A stretch of 64,000 bases of DNA from Tretioscincus oriximinensis (taxonomy: Eukaryota > Chordata > Lepidosauria > Squamata > Gymnophthalmidae): the NCBI GenBank assembly GCA_022410635.1, contig JAJVDF010000140.1, positions 928,328 through 992,327 of the forward strand, read 5' to 3'. Of the stretch, positions 12,727-23,350 are shown one piece after another (positions within the stretch are counted from its first letter, which is position 1; each line of letters begins with the position of its first letter). The notes under the pieces were generated by a model, which saw nothing but the letters and a program-made list of their open reading frames with translations, had not been told where the DNA came from and ran no database searches. Position numbers and translations under genes: made by a program.

Positions 12727-13883
12727 AAGAAAGAGAAATATCCTGGGAAAACTGCCTTTTGGGCTATTGTTACCATCTATTGATGTTAAGAACAAGCATC
12801 TAAAAATGTACTGTCTAAAAATTTACTTCCCTTTGAATCTAACAAAATGGGGCCACACATTAATGCACCTATAAAGTCACAGCGATAATTGGGGCCACCA
12901 GACAAATGGTTAGTTCTACCAAAAGACACATTAAATAGCAAGACACAGGATTTGTTTAGTGGCTTTTAGAAAAAGTGAACGTAAAATTCTCCATTGGTTT
13001 TAACCCTCTTGCTTGCTCTGCAAACTAATTTCCAAGAACTGCTACCTGCACAATTTCCCCTGAAGATCTTCCTCTTGACTAAGGGTGGCCTGGAATGAGG
13101 TTTGTTTTGCAGAACTTCTGGCTCAGCCAACAACCAAGTTGCAACAATATCAGGGGAGAAAAAGGTTTGAAAAGAGAAAGCCATGATTTTCTTTACATGC
13201 TTTCGATGGACCCCTATATATAATTTGTAACTTAGAACTGAACGCTATTTCGTCCTATACAGTATTTTCGATACTTTGTATGAGAAAGAAAATGAAAATT
13301 AATACACGAGCTATGAAGCACAAAAGAAGTCATTTGTCTTCTTGATTATCTATTTGCTTGTCAGGATTTGAGCTATTGCAGTGGCTGCCTCTTTTGTAAT
13401 ATAAAAATACACAGAAAGCCTGAAAACACTGAAGAAACATCTGTGCAAAAATTATGGCCATTAAATATATTAAATACTTTGATGGAGGTAGCGTGTCTCC
13501 AAAAAGAAGGAAGAAAAGGAAACATTTATTGGACCATACCTTCCTTTTCTTTCTTTCTTTTTTTTACTTTACAGTATATGAATCACTTGGTACTTTAATG
13601 ATCAAGCAACAATTTTAGGTTGAATCAGGTTGGGAAGCAAAGAAGAGGAAAAAACAACCCTGAACTACATTTATGCACGCTTAGAGGAAATAAATCACCC
13701 TTTATATAGTTTCAGAGGATGTACCCTATGGTTAAACACTTTTTTTTGTTTCCATTAGGGGAGTGTTGGCTTGAAAATGGACAATAATAAAAACCTGGAT
13801 CAAGTCGAATGGGCAAGGAGACATTGTGTTAGTAGGACCACAGACATCCCGAAAAAGACAGACAACAGACTTCACAATAAATG

Positions 13884-13889
13884 TTTATT
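13884..13889 (-). terminator. HoxB4 candidate poly(A) signal
   Basis: AATAAA on the minus strand, about 1.25 kb past the HoxB4 stop and followed by a T/G-rich stretch. It is the first canonical hexamer seen outside the gap. Confidence 0.5.
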
Positions 13890-14421
13890 TCAGGTTGTCT
13901 TTTTGTTCCACCACAACTTGCTATGTACACGCACATAAAACAATAAGAGGTACTTTATACAGAACGATAGGATGGGGTACTCCGTCTCCCCCTGCCTAAG
14001 GTTCCCTGAAATCACACCATTTTGGAATGTCATATATATAGCTGAACGTGGATAAAAAGAGAGAAAGGGAGGAAGTGGGAGGGGAGGGGAGGGGGGGGGA
14101 AGGTATGGAGGTAAATGCTATATTCGCCCCCCCCCCGGGGATTCCCTGAAAATCCATCTTTATACACACAGTGAGTTCAAAAATTAAAGAGAAAGCTGTG
14201 AAGGAGCATCCTTGTTTATAAAGGACCCCCGACCCCCCCCCCCTCTGTTAATGGGTCCTGGAACCCAGGTGGCCTGATGTTATAATCAACTTTATAGACC
14301 GAAATGCGTGGCCCCTTCCCCACTTTCAAGGTCTTTAGGGTTAGGTAATTAACCCGAAACTTCATTTTTAAAGGATGTCCCCACTACCGTCACCTTTGTG
14401 AACCCCTCCTGGGTGATTGTG

Positions 14422-14976
14422 NNNNNNNNNNNNNNNNNNNNNNNNNNNNNNNNNNNNNNNNNNNNNNNNNNNNNNNNNNNNNNNNNNNNNNNNNNNNNNN
14501 NNNNNNNNNNNNNNNNNNNNNNNNNNNNNNNNNNNNNNNNNNNNNNNNNNNNNNNNNNNNNNNNNNNNNNNNNNNNNNNNNNNNNNNNNNNNNNNNNNNN
14601 NNNNNNNNNNNNNNNNNNNNNNNNNNNNNNNNNNNNNNNNNNNNNNNNNNNNNNNNNNNNNNNNNNNNNNNNNNNNNNNNNNNNNNNNNNNNNNNNNNNN
14701 NNNNNNNNNNNNNNNNNNNNNNNNNNNNNNNNNNNNNNNNNNNNNNNNNNNNNNNNNNNNNNNNNNNNNNNNNNNNNNNNNNNNNNNNNNNNNNNNNNNN
14801 NNNNNNNNNNNNNNNNNNNNNNNNNNNNNNNNNNNNNNNNNNNNNNNNNNNNNNNNNNNNNNNNNNNNNNNNNNNNNNNNNNNNNNNNNNNNNNNNNNNN
14901 NNNNNNNNNNNNNNNNNNNNNNNNNNNNNNNNNNNNNNNNNNNNNNNNNNNNNNNNNNNNNNNNNNNNNNNNNNNN
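14422..14976. other. Assembly gap (HoxB4 3' UTR)
   Basis: 555 Ns. Long open frames crossing it are artefacts. Confidence 1.
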
Positions 14977-15140
14977 CCGGTATCCCCACGTTGTGGTTGT
15001 CGCTCGAAGGACAGCGGACCCTCGGCGCCCTTCCCGCATTCACCGGGCCGGTCTCCACATACGCGTCTACACGCACCGGCGCTACCACGCGCGCTCAGGC
15101 TCCAAGGCGTGTGGTGGGGGGCAGGGGTGGGGGGTTGGGG

Positions 15141-17568
15141 TTATAGATTAGTAGTGGGGTTCGGGGTCGGTCCATTGGTTCGGTCCTGGGCTCCCCCTCC
15201 GCCTCCTTGCCCTGGCAGGTGGGCGGCAGAATTAGACCTGATCTTGGTATTAGGCAGTTTGTGGTCCTTTTTCCACTTCATCCTCCTGTTCTGAAACCAT
15301 ATCTTGATCTGGCGCTCGGAGAGGCACAGCGAATGGGCAATTTCCACCCTGCGCCTCCGGGTGAGGTAGCGATTGTAGTGAAATTCTTTTTCCAGCTCCA
15401 GGACCTGCTGCCTGGTATAGGCGGTTCTGGAACGTTTCGGTTCACCTCCCGTGTAGTTAGGGTTGACTGAAGAAAGACAAAAGGGGGGAGGGAGGGAGGG
15501 GGGAGGGAGGGGAGGAGGGAGGGGTAGAAGAGGATGGCACGTTATTTTTCTGCTCCGTGAAGAAGAAGAAAATCAAGCCACGGAGGAATCCCCAGGATCA
15601 TGGATCAACCCTTTATAGAGGGGGACACATGAACTAAACCTTCCTCCCCAGAATACGTGGTGAAAAAATCAGACCCCCACTAAGCCACATTCTGGGGTAT
15701 ATCTCAGAATAGGACCCTGCCATCTATATGCTAGTGCAAACTATGGCAGGCCCCGAATGGGGCCTGCCATAGTTTGTACTGGCATATGGATAGCCAAGCT
15801 CTGTCCCCCACCCAACCACTTTTCTGTTCCTCTTAAACTGACTAGGCCTAAATTACTCCCGGCAGGCATTGCAAAAGTCTCGAATATCTTTGCACCCTGA
15901 AGGTGCATATTCCGCTTCATGCAACGGGCAACTGCAGTTGGCCAACCCTTTTCAGGCTCTGCTTGCATTCTGAACACTTAACAGGCACCTGGGTTTGCAT
16001 TCGTTCCCCACCAGCAACCACCCACTCGGGCACTCCTCTTGGAAATGTCCCCCCTACCCTTGCTTCCCCCCACCACCCCTTGGTGTCCTAAGCAGCCTCC
16101 TTTTCTCCCCATGCACACACAGCCCATGGGAAGCCCAACCTCTGGAAGCCACTGAAGACCTCACAACACACGAAGCAGCTGTGCTCGAATCCCATGGGGG
16201 CTTCGCAATCGCGCTAGACCGTAATAGTAATGGGGAGGCCGCAGCGTTTAGTAGAGAAGGGAGAAAGTAGGGGTGGGGATGGAGTATCCATCATGCTGTA
16301 GCCCCTGTTTCCACAAAACAGCCTTGGGCGCCCTGTCTAAGCACAGGGGTCAGAGCTGCCCGAGCCAAAGCAACCCTTGGAGGAGAAGCGGAGAAGAAAC
16401 CATCCTAGAAGCATCGCACACGTTTCGAAATGCCTTTCGAAGCACCGCAGACCAAAAACCTCAGGGGGAATGCAAAGCTATCTATCCTGTTTATCTGTAA
16501 CCTTTCACACTCGGGCANCTACCCAAACCTACTGCCATGGCTTCTGCCAACAGGGACACAGAATTCACCAGCTTAACTGCCTTAGGGATCGAGCTAGGGA
16601 GCGATCGCATCGGTTTCCACGTGTTCCGAAGAGTTCGCCTGGCACCTTTTCGAAGTTCTGCAAAGTTTCCCGACCCCTCCTCTGTTCCCAAGCAAGGCAA
16701 ACCCTCCCCAATACGTGCTTGAAAAGAAAAAGAAAAATAGACGGCATCTCCCTTTGAAACTTTTATTGACGGACATGGCAGAAAGGAGAGGGGGGGGAGG
16801 GAGGGAAAGCGGGGAAGAAAGGAAGAAACAAAACCAAGGGAAGGAAGGGAAGGGGAAAAGGAAGGAAAGAAACTGGAGAAGGATGTTAACAGGGACTTCA
16901 AAGGCAGTTGGCCAAGGAGAGCCATAAAAATTTATGGAGGATGTAATTATCGCGCTCTGCAAACAGGGAGCCCATAAATCTCCGAGGGGAATGGGTCTTT
17001 TACAAGGGGGCAATAAGCTCCCTTTCTTTTTCTCCCCTTTCCCCTCCCAGCCGTTCTTTGAGGTCCAGGTTAGTATAAAGCCAGGAGGGCGCTTTCAGGT
17101 TCACTTACCCGTGCTAACGTGGACCTTCTTCATCCAAGGGTAAACCACCGGCTCCTTGCAAGCGGACGGGCTTTGGCTGAGCGAGTTTTGGCTGCAGGAA
17201 GGCGGCGGGCTGGGCGTGATGGATTCGCAAGGGTGCCTCGGCTCGGCGGCGGCCAGGGGGTGGTGGCGGCGGCGGCTCGGGAGCCCCCCCGGAGCGTGGA
17301 CCTGCTGGCTCTTGGGAGACGGGACCACGGCCGCCTGGTGCCCGCCGGGACCCTGGCACGGGACGTAAGAGGGCGGCTGGTGGCAGGCGGAGGCGGCGGA
17401 GCGCCCTGGGTACAGCGCCTCGCCTTGGAAAACGCCCTCCTCTCGCCGCTGGCCGCTGAAGTACTCCGGCGAGGGACTGGGAAGGTAATCGTGCTGGGAA
17501 TATTCTTCGCAGGGTGGGAATTTGGGATCCACATAGTTGGAGTTGATCAAGAAAGAACTCATGGCCAT
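15141..17568 (-). CDS. HOXB4: Homeobox protein Hox-B4 (complete, two exons)
   Basis: Homeodomain transcription factor of paralogue group 4; acts in the nucleus, binding TAAT-type sites with PBX/MEIS partners to pattern posterior hindbrain and cervical levels. Exon 1 is 17109-17568: the ATG at 17568 opens [13 protein letters not shown], the Hox4 N-terminal signature, and the residues VDPKFPPC and MAMSS mark B4 rather than A4 or D4. The hexapeptide VYPWMKK is near residue 142. The donor is G|GTAAGT and the acceptor TTTCTTCAG|TC. Exon 2 is 15141-15466. The splice rebuilds STVNPNY, giving 261 residues (human 251). The homeodomain is residues 163-222, with helix 3 [13 protein letters not shown] intact. 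The tail [11 protein letters not shown] is typical of Hox4 and is followed by a Gly-rich stretch and a TAA stop. The 1.64-kb intron holds a MITE-like insertion and a probable enhancer. Start, splice sites and stop were read directly; gene identity rests on remembered family sequences. Confidence 0.97.
15681..15808. mobile_element. Family-2 palindromic MITE-like element inside the HoxB4 intron
   Basis: About 128 bp containing a nearly perfect palindrome centred near 15757, whose arms are ACTATGGCAGGCCCC and GGGGCCTGCCATAGT. The shared flanking words are ATTCTGGGGTATAT, AGAATAGGACCCTGCCA and CATATGGATAGCCAAGCT. The same words recur at 6.5, 58.7, 62.3, 63.1 and 63.3 kb. It lies within 220 bp of the HoxB4 homeobox acceptor. 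Non-coding; no transposase is seen in the window. Confidence 0.75.
16915..17000. promoter_or_regulatory. HoxB4 intronic enhancer candidate (HOX/CDX site cluster)
   Basis: An AT-rich island in a GC-rich intron with the inverted pair CCATAAA..TTTATGG (16922-16937), TAATTATCGCGC (16944-16955) and CCCATAAATC (16971-16980). These are CDX/Abd-B-like and homeodomain cores. The Hox4 intron is known to hold a conserved neural/mesodermal enhancer in mouse and fugu. Matching this stretch to it is inference from position and motif content. Confidence 0.55.
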
Positions 17569-17819
17569 TAATTTGCTTGGGATCCTCGAAGGGGCGCGCG
17601 CGCGGCGGCGGCGGCGGCACACGCACCCTTCTCCCGCACGCACCCCCTCAGTCACTCCCTCACGCGCGCCACAAGCCCCGCACCACCCCAAAACACATAC
17701 TCCCATTTATCCCCATTTCTCCTTCCCGGGCCCCCTCCCCTTCCCTTCCCCTCCCCTCCCCTCCGCCCTCGTTTCCCTGCTCCACAGGGCCCTCCTACTT
17801 GGGCCGTCAAGTGAACAAA

Positions 17820-17855
17820 GTTCGGAGCCACGTGACGCCCGGGAACCAATGGGCA
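17820..17855 (-). promoter_or_regulatory. HoxB4 proximal promoter: E-box plus CCAAT box
   Basis: CACGTG at 17829-17834 and CCAAT at 17846-17850, about 265-285 bp upstream of the HoxB4 ATG and 12 bp apart. In mammals the HOXB4 promoter is driven by USF1/2 on an E-box acting with NF-Y on a neighbouring CCAAT site. The same pair at the same kind of spacing supports conservation. No TATA box was seen; the flanking DNA is a CpG-rich 5' UTR with a CGG-type repeat near 17596-17620. Confidence 0.7.
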
Positions 17856-18207
17856 GCTCGCCTGGGATTCCCGGATAAGGAAATGATGGAGGGGGGGAGG
17901 GGGAGGAGGTCCTGCCCCAGCCTCCAGCCCCCGGCCCCCTCCGGAGCCTGTTACCTCCAAGGCAAGGGCACCGGCTTTGCGTCCACAGACCAGCAAGACC
18001 AAAGAAGGGACGACACCCTGTGGAATGGATTATGGTTGATGGTGGTGCTCGTGGTTTAAAAAAAACAAAACAAAAAGCAAAACCGAAAAATATCAGGATT
18101 TACATAATTTCATGTCCCAGATCAATCTTCTGTCCTAGAATCTCGCCATGTTCAGAAATTCACCAAATCCGAACCTCTCTGTCTCTGACTCTCTCAGTCT
18201 CTCTCTT

Positions 18208-18238
<31 letters not shown>

Positions 18239-19060
18239 GACGTGTATCCGCTGCTAAAATCACAGCCAAAGGTCCTCGCACCGCTGTGCTCCCAAGGCAA
18301 GGACTAGTGACTCCGAATCAAAGCCCCAAGAAAAGAGATGCCCAAAAAAAAAAGGAAAGAAAGAAAGATCTCCAGCGCTTTCCATGCATTAATCACCTAC
18401 CTCCTAGTGAAATTTGGGTGCAGGGCCCAGCGAGTGGCAGAGACAGATAGACCTCCTCTCAGATCGATACAAACGTCATTAACTAATTCGGGTTCCCCAT
18501 CTTTTCAAGCGGCTCTCCGACCAGGAGCAGAAAGCATGTGAGAGTTAGGTTCGGGTTTACAACTGGATGGAAACGGTATCCATTTTGGGAAATCAGTATT
18601 AGATCTGGGCAGGGTTGGGAATGGAAAAATAACATTTTCCCAGTTTTGTAAACCTGCGGGGGGGGGGGGGCAGAGACCTGTCCGCTTCGAGGTGCTTTCT
18701 AGGACCTGATCTGTGTTCTTTATATCAAAACTTCAGATATGGATGGACTTAATTCTAGAAACACTTCTAGACGGGCAAAGATAAAATTACGACTTACTTT
18801 TTTTGCGAATTTTGTGCGCAACAGAAATTTCCCGAAAGCCCCCAGCACCTTATTCCATGCTTACAAGATGGTGGATCACAGGACAGAAATGCCTTGTCTA
18901 TTGGTTAGCTGCCCACCCATCTCCTTCCTCTCCCCCCACAGAAAAAAAAAAGCCATTTCCAAAATTCACCCCCCAAAAATCCCTGGAATTCTTCCCCGAT
19001 TTCCCTTCTCCTTTTTCCACCCCCATCTTTGTTCTTCTTTCTTTAAAGATGCTCTTCGTA

Positions 19061-19159
19061 GCGTTTGTGTCAACTACATATTCCCCTAGATGCGAATTTG
19101 TGACGCAGCTTCTTTTACACAAATTCGGATCTACAGGGTACATACAGAAGACAGAGAGA
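19061..19159 (-). ncRNA. MIR10A: mir-10a precursor microRNA
   Basis: The minus strand carries the full 23-nt mature miR-10a-5p at 19118-19140 (begins TACCCTGTAGATCC, ends GAATTTGTG), identical to the vertebrate sequence as I know it. The 3p arm is at 19079-19100 (begins CAAATTCG, ends CTAGGGGAATA), with one T-to-C change from human. That change sits opposite a base that is already mismatched in the human hairpin, so the internal mismatch is kept. The arms are separated by a 17-nt loop and flanked by the usual CTGTCTTCTGTATGT and GTAGTTGACA stem bases. Its place, 1.5 kb upstream of HoxB4 on the same strand, is the conserved mir-10a location. It represses targets post-transcriptionally, including Hox mRNAs, and is probably processed from long HoxB3/HoxB4-strand transcripts. 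Precursor ends are approximate. Confidence 0.97.
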
Positions 19160-19547
19160 AATTCTCCTCTGGCTTAGAAGTCTCCAGCTGAAGTGACAGA
19201 GAGAATGGAAGNTGAACGGAGGTGCCCGTGTAGGCATAATGGAGCTCCTGTTTCCAGGAAAAAATGACCCTGGAAAGATTTTAACTAGGTCTGCAGCATT
19301 TGAAGCACATAAGCCGAAGTGACATCTTCCTTCAGGTGTGTAGGAGGGTAGAAACATGAAAAGGTAAGCAGGCAATCGTTAGGTTGGTCTGTAACCCGGA
19401 GGATCAAACAGAGCGCCAAGATCGCAGAAATCTGCTACCTGTCGGGTTCTGCAAACCCATTCGTTTGGTTAAAATAATCTGTCCTTCTGTTTTGATAGGG
19501 AATAATTTCTAACACCAAATTTTATCTAGGTGTCCTTTGTCGGGGCG

Positions 19548-19606
19548 CCATTCCAGTCCTATTTACTTGGAAGTAAGCCCCATAGGACATGGGCAGGTTG
19601 AATTCG
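19548..19606. repeat. Fragment of the same dispersed repeat
   Basis: CCAGTCCTATTTACTTGGAA and GTAAGCCCCATAGGACATGG, an inverted-repeat-like motif common in squamate intergenic DNA. Confidence 0.5.
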
Positions 19607-21129
19607 GAGTTCAGTTACCTGGACTTTATACAAAATTATAAAGACACCCAAGCTCAACCCCCCCACACCGCCANGATAGTCTTTTAACACATCCCTGCAG
19701 GGAAGAAGAAAGAAGAAAGCATCAAAGGAATTTCATTTTCCAAAGGAAGAGGGATATAAAGCAATAAAATATGCAGGTTAGGGAAAGGACTGAAGGTCCT
19801 CTGTAGTAGAAGGAAATTGAGGACCACCACTGGCTGGATTTGCAAGTCACAAAAAATAATATGGTGATCCCAATTTCAGCATTATTTTAGAACGAGAAAG
19901 AAAAGCTTTCAATATTATTTTAGAATAAGAAATGCCGGGTCTCTTTCGCCAGGTAAATTGCACCAAAATGACAGCAACAGATTATGGGGCCGAGTTTGGA
20001 GAACACCAATATATCGAAATCATCATTGCAAATAAATTGACTTTTTTAGTTTTAATCTGAGGAAGTGTTTCGATCTCGCATCTGGTAGACACCGACCTTT
20101 CAAACAAAAGCACCTTGAATGACAGGTGGCTGGAGAGGCTTTTATACTCAGTTTCTCTCTTGCCACCAATCTATTGAACAACAACAACAAAACCCTCACA
20201 CACTTTTATTTTTGCCTTCTTCTAACCAACCAATTAGCCAGATCTTGGTTGCAAAGGGTAAAAAAACTGAATTAAAATCTCTTCTCTTACCGCGACAGAG
20301 AAGTTAATTTTGGCTAAATTTATACTGCCATATTTGGGCATATTCCAAAGACCTGAATCTAATCCTCAGTTGTTGTTGTTTTCTAGGATAATTTGTCACA
20401 TTTTTCAGGGCTGAAGGCATTCTCTCTCTTCTTTCCCAAAGTGACATCCCAGACCTAAATCTCCTTACTTAGAATGATGGCTAGTTTTAAATGGGCATTC
20501 CCTTTAAGAGGATGTCTGCTGATTTGAGTTATGTCTCCAGGCTTAAAATATGCAAAACTTGGTCAGGTGGAATTTCCAGCCTACTGTACCATTTCTCTTT
20601 ACAGTGTGTGTCACACTAAAGGCCAAAATGCAAATGCCCCCCCCAAAAAAACATTCGGTTGGGAAGGCCATAAAAACAGTGGAATACAGAAACCACTCCA
20701 ACACATTTCATACACGATTTAGCTGACAGTCTGTGCCGCTTCTTTCTTCCTTCCAAGCCCAATGGCATTTGTAGGGTTCTAGCCAACTCTGGTGGGCAGA
20801 CAGGAGAAAGGAGTTTCTCCAAGAAAGCCCACAAGCCCCAAAGGAAGATGTACAAGGTACACCTTGCAGACAGCAGCGGTCCTCTGTTGCATGGACCTAG
20901 ATGCTTCCATTTCTTCTGTTTACTGTTTTGTCTATCTCTCTACCCACATTTCTGTTCCAGGCCACAGATATTCCAGAAAGCAAATAGCTAGTCACGATCT
21001 GACTTTTTTTAAAGTATCCCAACCCTTTTCTTAAAAAGAGTGGGGAAAAGGCTTTTAGGAACAAACAAAAAAAAGGGTTTCATCCTAGTATCAGTAGCAC
21101 CCCTAGCGTCAAAGAGATATTTTAGTTCC

Positions 21130-22560
21130 CTTTTACCCTAGTCTCAAGTCCAGGCGACCACACGCACAGACACACAGAGTAAGCCAGGGGTCCCGAAATC
21201 AAACACCGCATCAGGCCTCCCCAAATGCCCATAATCCTGCCCCCCCCTCCCCCCCCCCCCCCCCCCCCTCCTTGCTGCCACCCCCGCCACCCCCGTCACT
21301 TTCATTGCCTCTAATAAAAATGTCTCAACTTTTCGGAAGTTTGTAAAGCGGATTTGGTGCAGGCGCCCTCTGCATTTCAAAGAGGGCAGCTAATGAATCT
21401 TTAAAACGGTAGAATTTCGGAGCAGATGGGCCCATAGGCGCCTGCTTGCGTAACACAATAAAATTCAAGCGACGATAGGGAGGTGGGAGGCTGCGAGCAG
21501 CGTCCCTTACAGAGCCTGCGCACCTCGTGGAGGGGCCCTTGGGCAGCTTGACGGCCCTTGGATGCCTCACGCAGCCACCCCAACACACACAGGACAAAGC
21601 ACCTGCTAGCACAATGTGATTCCTCTTACTGCCGCCCTCCGCCAACATTCCCAGGCACCCCTCTCGCTTGCCTGCCTCTCTTTTGGTGCAGCAGCCCCAG
21701 GGAGATCCATAATTCTTCTCATTGCCAGAGAACCCCCTTCCTTTACCTCTACCCCTCCGCCGCCGCCATTGCACTCCCTGCCACACTGCCCCCTCCCCTC
21801 CTTTTCACCTGGAAATCAGCCCCAAGAGCATCAAGTGACCTCTCCCCCCCCCCTTGCCGCCCAGGAAGGAGATTTCAGGATCCACCCGTAAATGGGTCAC
21901 TTTGTTTTCAAAATCACAACACCTCTCTCCAGGTTGGTAGCCAAAGAGCCCCCCCAGCTCTCTCCAGGCTTCCAGCTTCTAGCGCCCTCACGCTCCCCCC
22001 CCCCGCGCCCCCCAGGTACCAGACCTGAAGCCACAGCCATTCGCCCCCCCCCTCCTTTCCCTTGCATAGTTTAAAGAACCCTCTTTAACACGGGACACCA
22101 ACGACATGCCGACGGTGTTCCCAGGCCATCCAAGCACTGCCCACCCACGACAGGAGCCCAGAACACCGACCGAAAAATGGGATCCTTCCAACGTGGCTCG
22201 CTTTCCTCCATGTCAGCGACGACTTTCCCCCCCGGATAGGAAATCTCTGCCTTCTTCTGGCTTTCCCTCCTTCCGCCTTAGGACGGTTTAGTCTACATTT
22301 TTTTCCACAGCCCTCCAAAGTATCTGGCTGCCCGTTTGCAGGGAGCCGTAGGCCTAACTGAACGCCCTCGGTCCGGATAGCCGCAAGTTTTCGTATTAAT
22401 CTCCATACTTTGTCAGTCTTTGTTAAACAGCAAGGCGTGTCCCGGGCGCCTCCAACATTTTAATATTTGTTAGACGCGCTGACCTGAGTCTCACCCCACT
22501 CTGGGCTCTCCCCCTTGCCATTTTCTATACTACGCTTGCATAGTTCCCTCGGTCATATTG
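21130..22560. promoter_or_regulatory. GC-rich regulatory island 4-5 kb upstream of HoxB4
   Basis: A 1.4-kb stretch of raised G+C with CpGs in otherwise AT-rich intergenic DNA, starting with a long C run at 21239-21268. It has no credible coding frame; all frames give short proline- or serine-rich shadows. It contains a consensus DR5 retinoic-acid element at 22480-22496. It is likely an alternative promoter or enhancer for long HoxB3/HoxB4 transcripts. Boundaries are by eye. Confidence 0.5.
22480..22496 (-). promoter_or_regulatory. DR5 retinoic-acid response element (consensus match)
   Basis: On the minus strand this reads GGGTGA-GACTC-AGGTCA: two half-sites that both fit RGKTSA, as a direct repeat spaced by exactly five bases, the classic RAR/RXR target. 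In mouse, RAREs between Hoxb4 and Hoxb5 give retinoid control of several Hoxb genes, so the position (about 4.9 kb upstream of the HoxB4 ATG, 3.3 kb upstream of mir-10a) is as expected. Orthology with the mouse DE or B4U element is inference. Confidence 0.7.
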
Positions 22561-23159
22561 AATTTTACCCAGGTCATTACTTTGGAGGGGTGGAGGAGAA
22601 AGCAGGCGAGGGATTTCAACGCCGGCTTCCCTCCAGAAGCCTAAGAGGCGCTTTCGCTCCTGTTGGAAGTTTCGCTTTCTAAAACCAGCGCCTGGCCGCT
22701 CATGCAAAGGACAAACAGGCGAAGGAGAAATGGGCCGGTTTGGGGGCGCGTTGCAGGGAGAGAAAGCCTTGTGGGGGTCTACAATAATGCCAGAAAAAGA
22801 CGCCAAGGCGTGTGGACGGAGGGACACCTTTGCCAAACGCACGTGCATGCAAAACTGTAATCGTCCAGTGTTTTTACTATTCTCTTTTACAACGTTGGGC
22901 ACATATTTTTACTTTTAAATCTTCTGTCCTGAAGCATAAGCCTAATTCTCTCTCACACACACCCCACTCCGCCCGGACTAAACCAGTTTGGGGAAAAAAC
23001 GGATTAAGTTAATACTTCAGAACTGAATGAGGTTTAAATAGGTGGTCAGGACTTTAGTTTTGAAACCCAAGTCTAAATCTCACAATTTAATGTTCATTAG
23101 TGTTCATTTGGATACATATTTAAAAGGATTCATATCAGGAAGGACTCTTCTTCACAGGG

Positions 23160-23350
23160 AAGAAAGAGAGAGAGAAAGGGACGGAAGTAGAAAAGGAAGG
23201 AAAGAAGGAAGAAAGGTAGGAAGGAAAGAAGAAAGGAAGGAAGAAAGGAAGGAAAGAAGGAAGGAAGGAAAGAAGGAAGGAAGAAAGGAAGGAAGGAAGG
23301 AAGGAAGGAAAGGAGGAAGAAAGGAAGAAAGGAAGGAAGGAAGGAAGGAT
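23160..23350. repeat. Polypurine (GGAA)n tract
   Basis: About 190 bp of A/G-only plus-strand sequence, mainly GGAA/GAAA units with AGGA interruptions, in the HoxB4-HoxB5 interval. Confidence 0.9.

Larger units (their letters stand above)
1..13864. other. HoxB3-HoxB4 interval (no coding exon found)
   Basis: I found no HoxB3 homeobox (NLLNLSERQ-type) or N-terminal exon and no other credible gene on either strand. The region holds simple repeats at 3.7-5.2 kb, a purine tract at 7.6-8.0 kb, MITE-like elements at 4.0, 6.5, 8.6 and 9.6 kb, a 98-bp inverted-repeat element at 12.6 kb and AT-rich filler. It probably also holds 5' noncoding exons and introns of HoxB3, whose long transcripts run through this interval in mammals. 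Confidence 0.7.
13884..15140 (-). other. HOXB4: HoxB4 3' UTR with poly(A) signal, interrupted by assembly gap
   Basis: Sequence downstream of the HoxB4 TAA. The first strong minus-strand AATAAA is at 13884-13889, giving a 3' UTR of about 1.25 kb with cleavage expected near 13865. Bases 14422-14976 are Ns, so a large part of the UTR, including any miRNA sites, is unreadable. The visible parts are G/C-run rich (14080-14145 and 14225-14245). The end point is inference from the hexamer alone. Confidence 0.55.

Noticed and set aside
1..13864. HoxB3 coding exons
   Set aside because: No Hox3 homeodomain or N-terminal sequence in any frame; they must lie left of the window.
14390..14404. Direct repeat spaced by three (GGTTCA-CAA-AGGTGA, minus strand)
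   Set aside because: DR3 is not the RAR type, and it lies in the HoxB4 3' UTR at the edge of a gap; probably chance.
14368..15294. Long open frames across 14.4-15.3 kb
   Set aside because: They exist only because Ns carry no stop codons.
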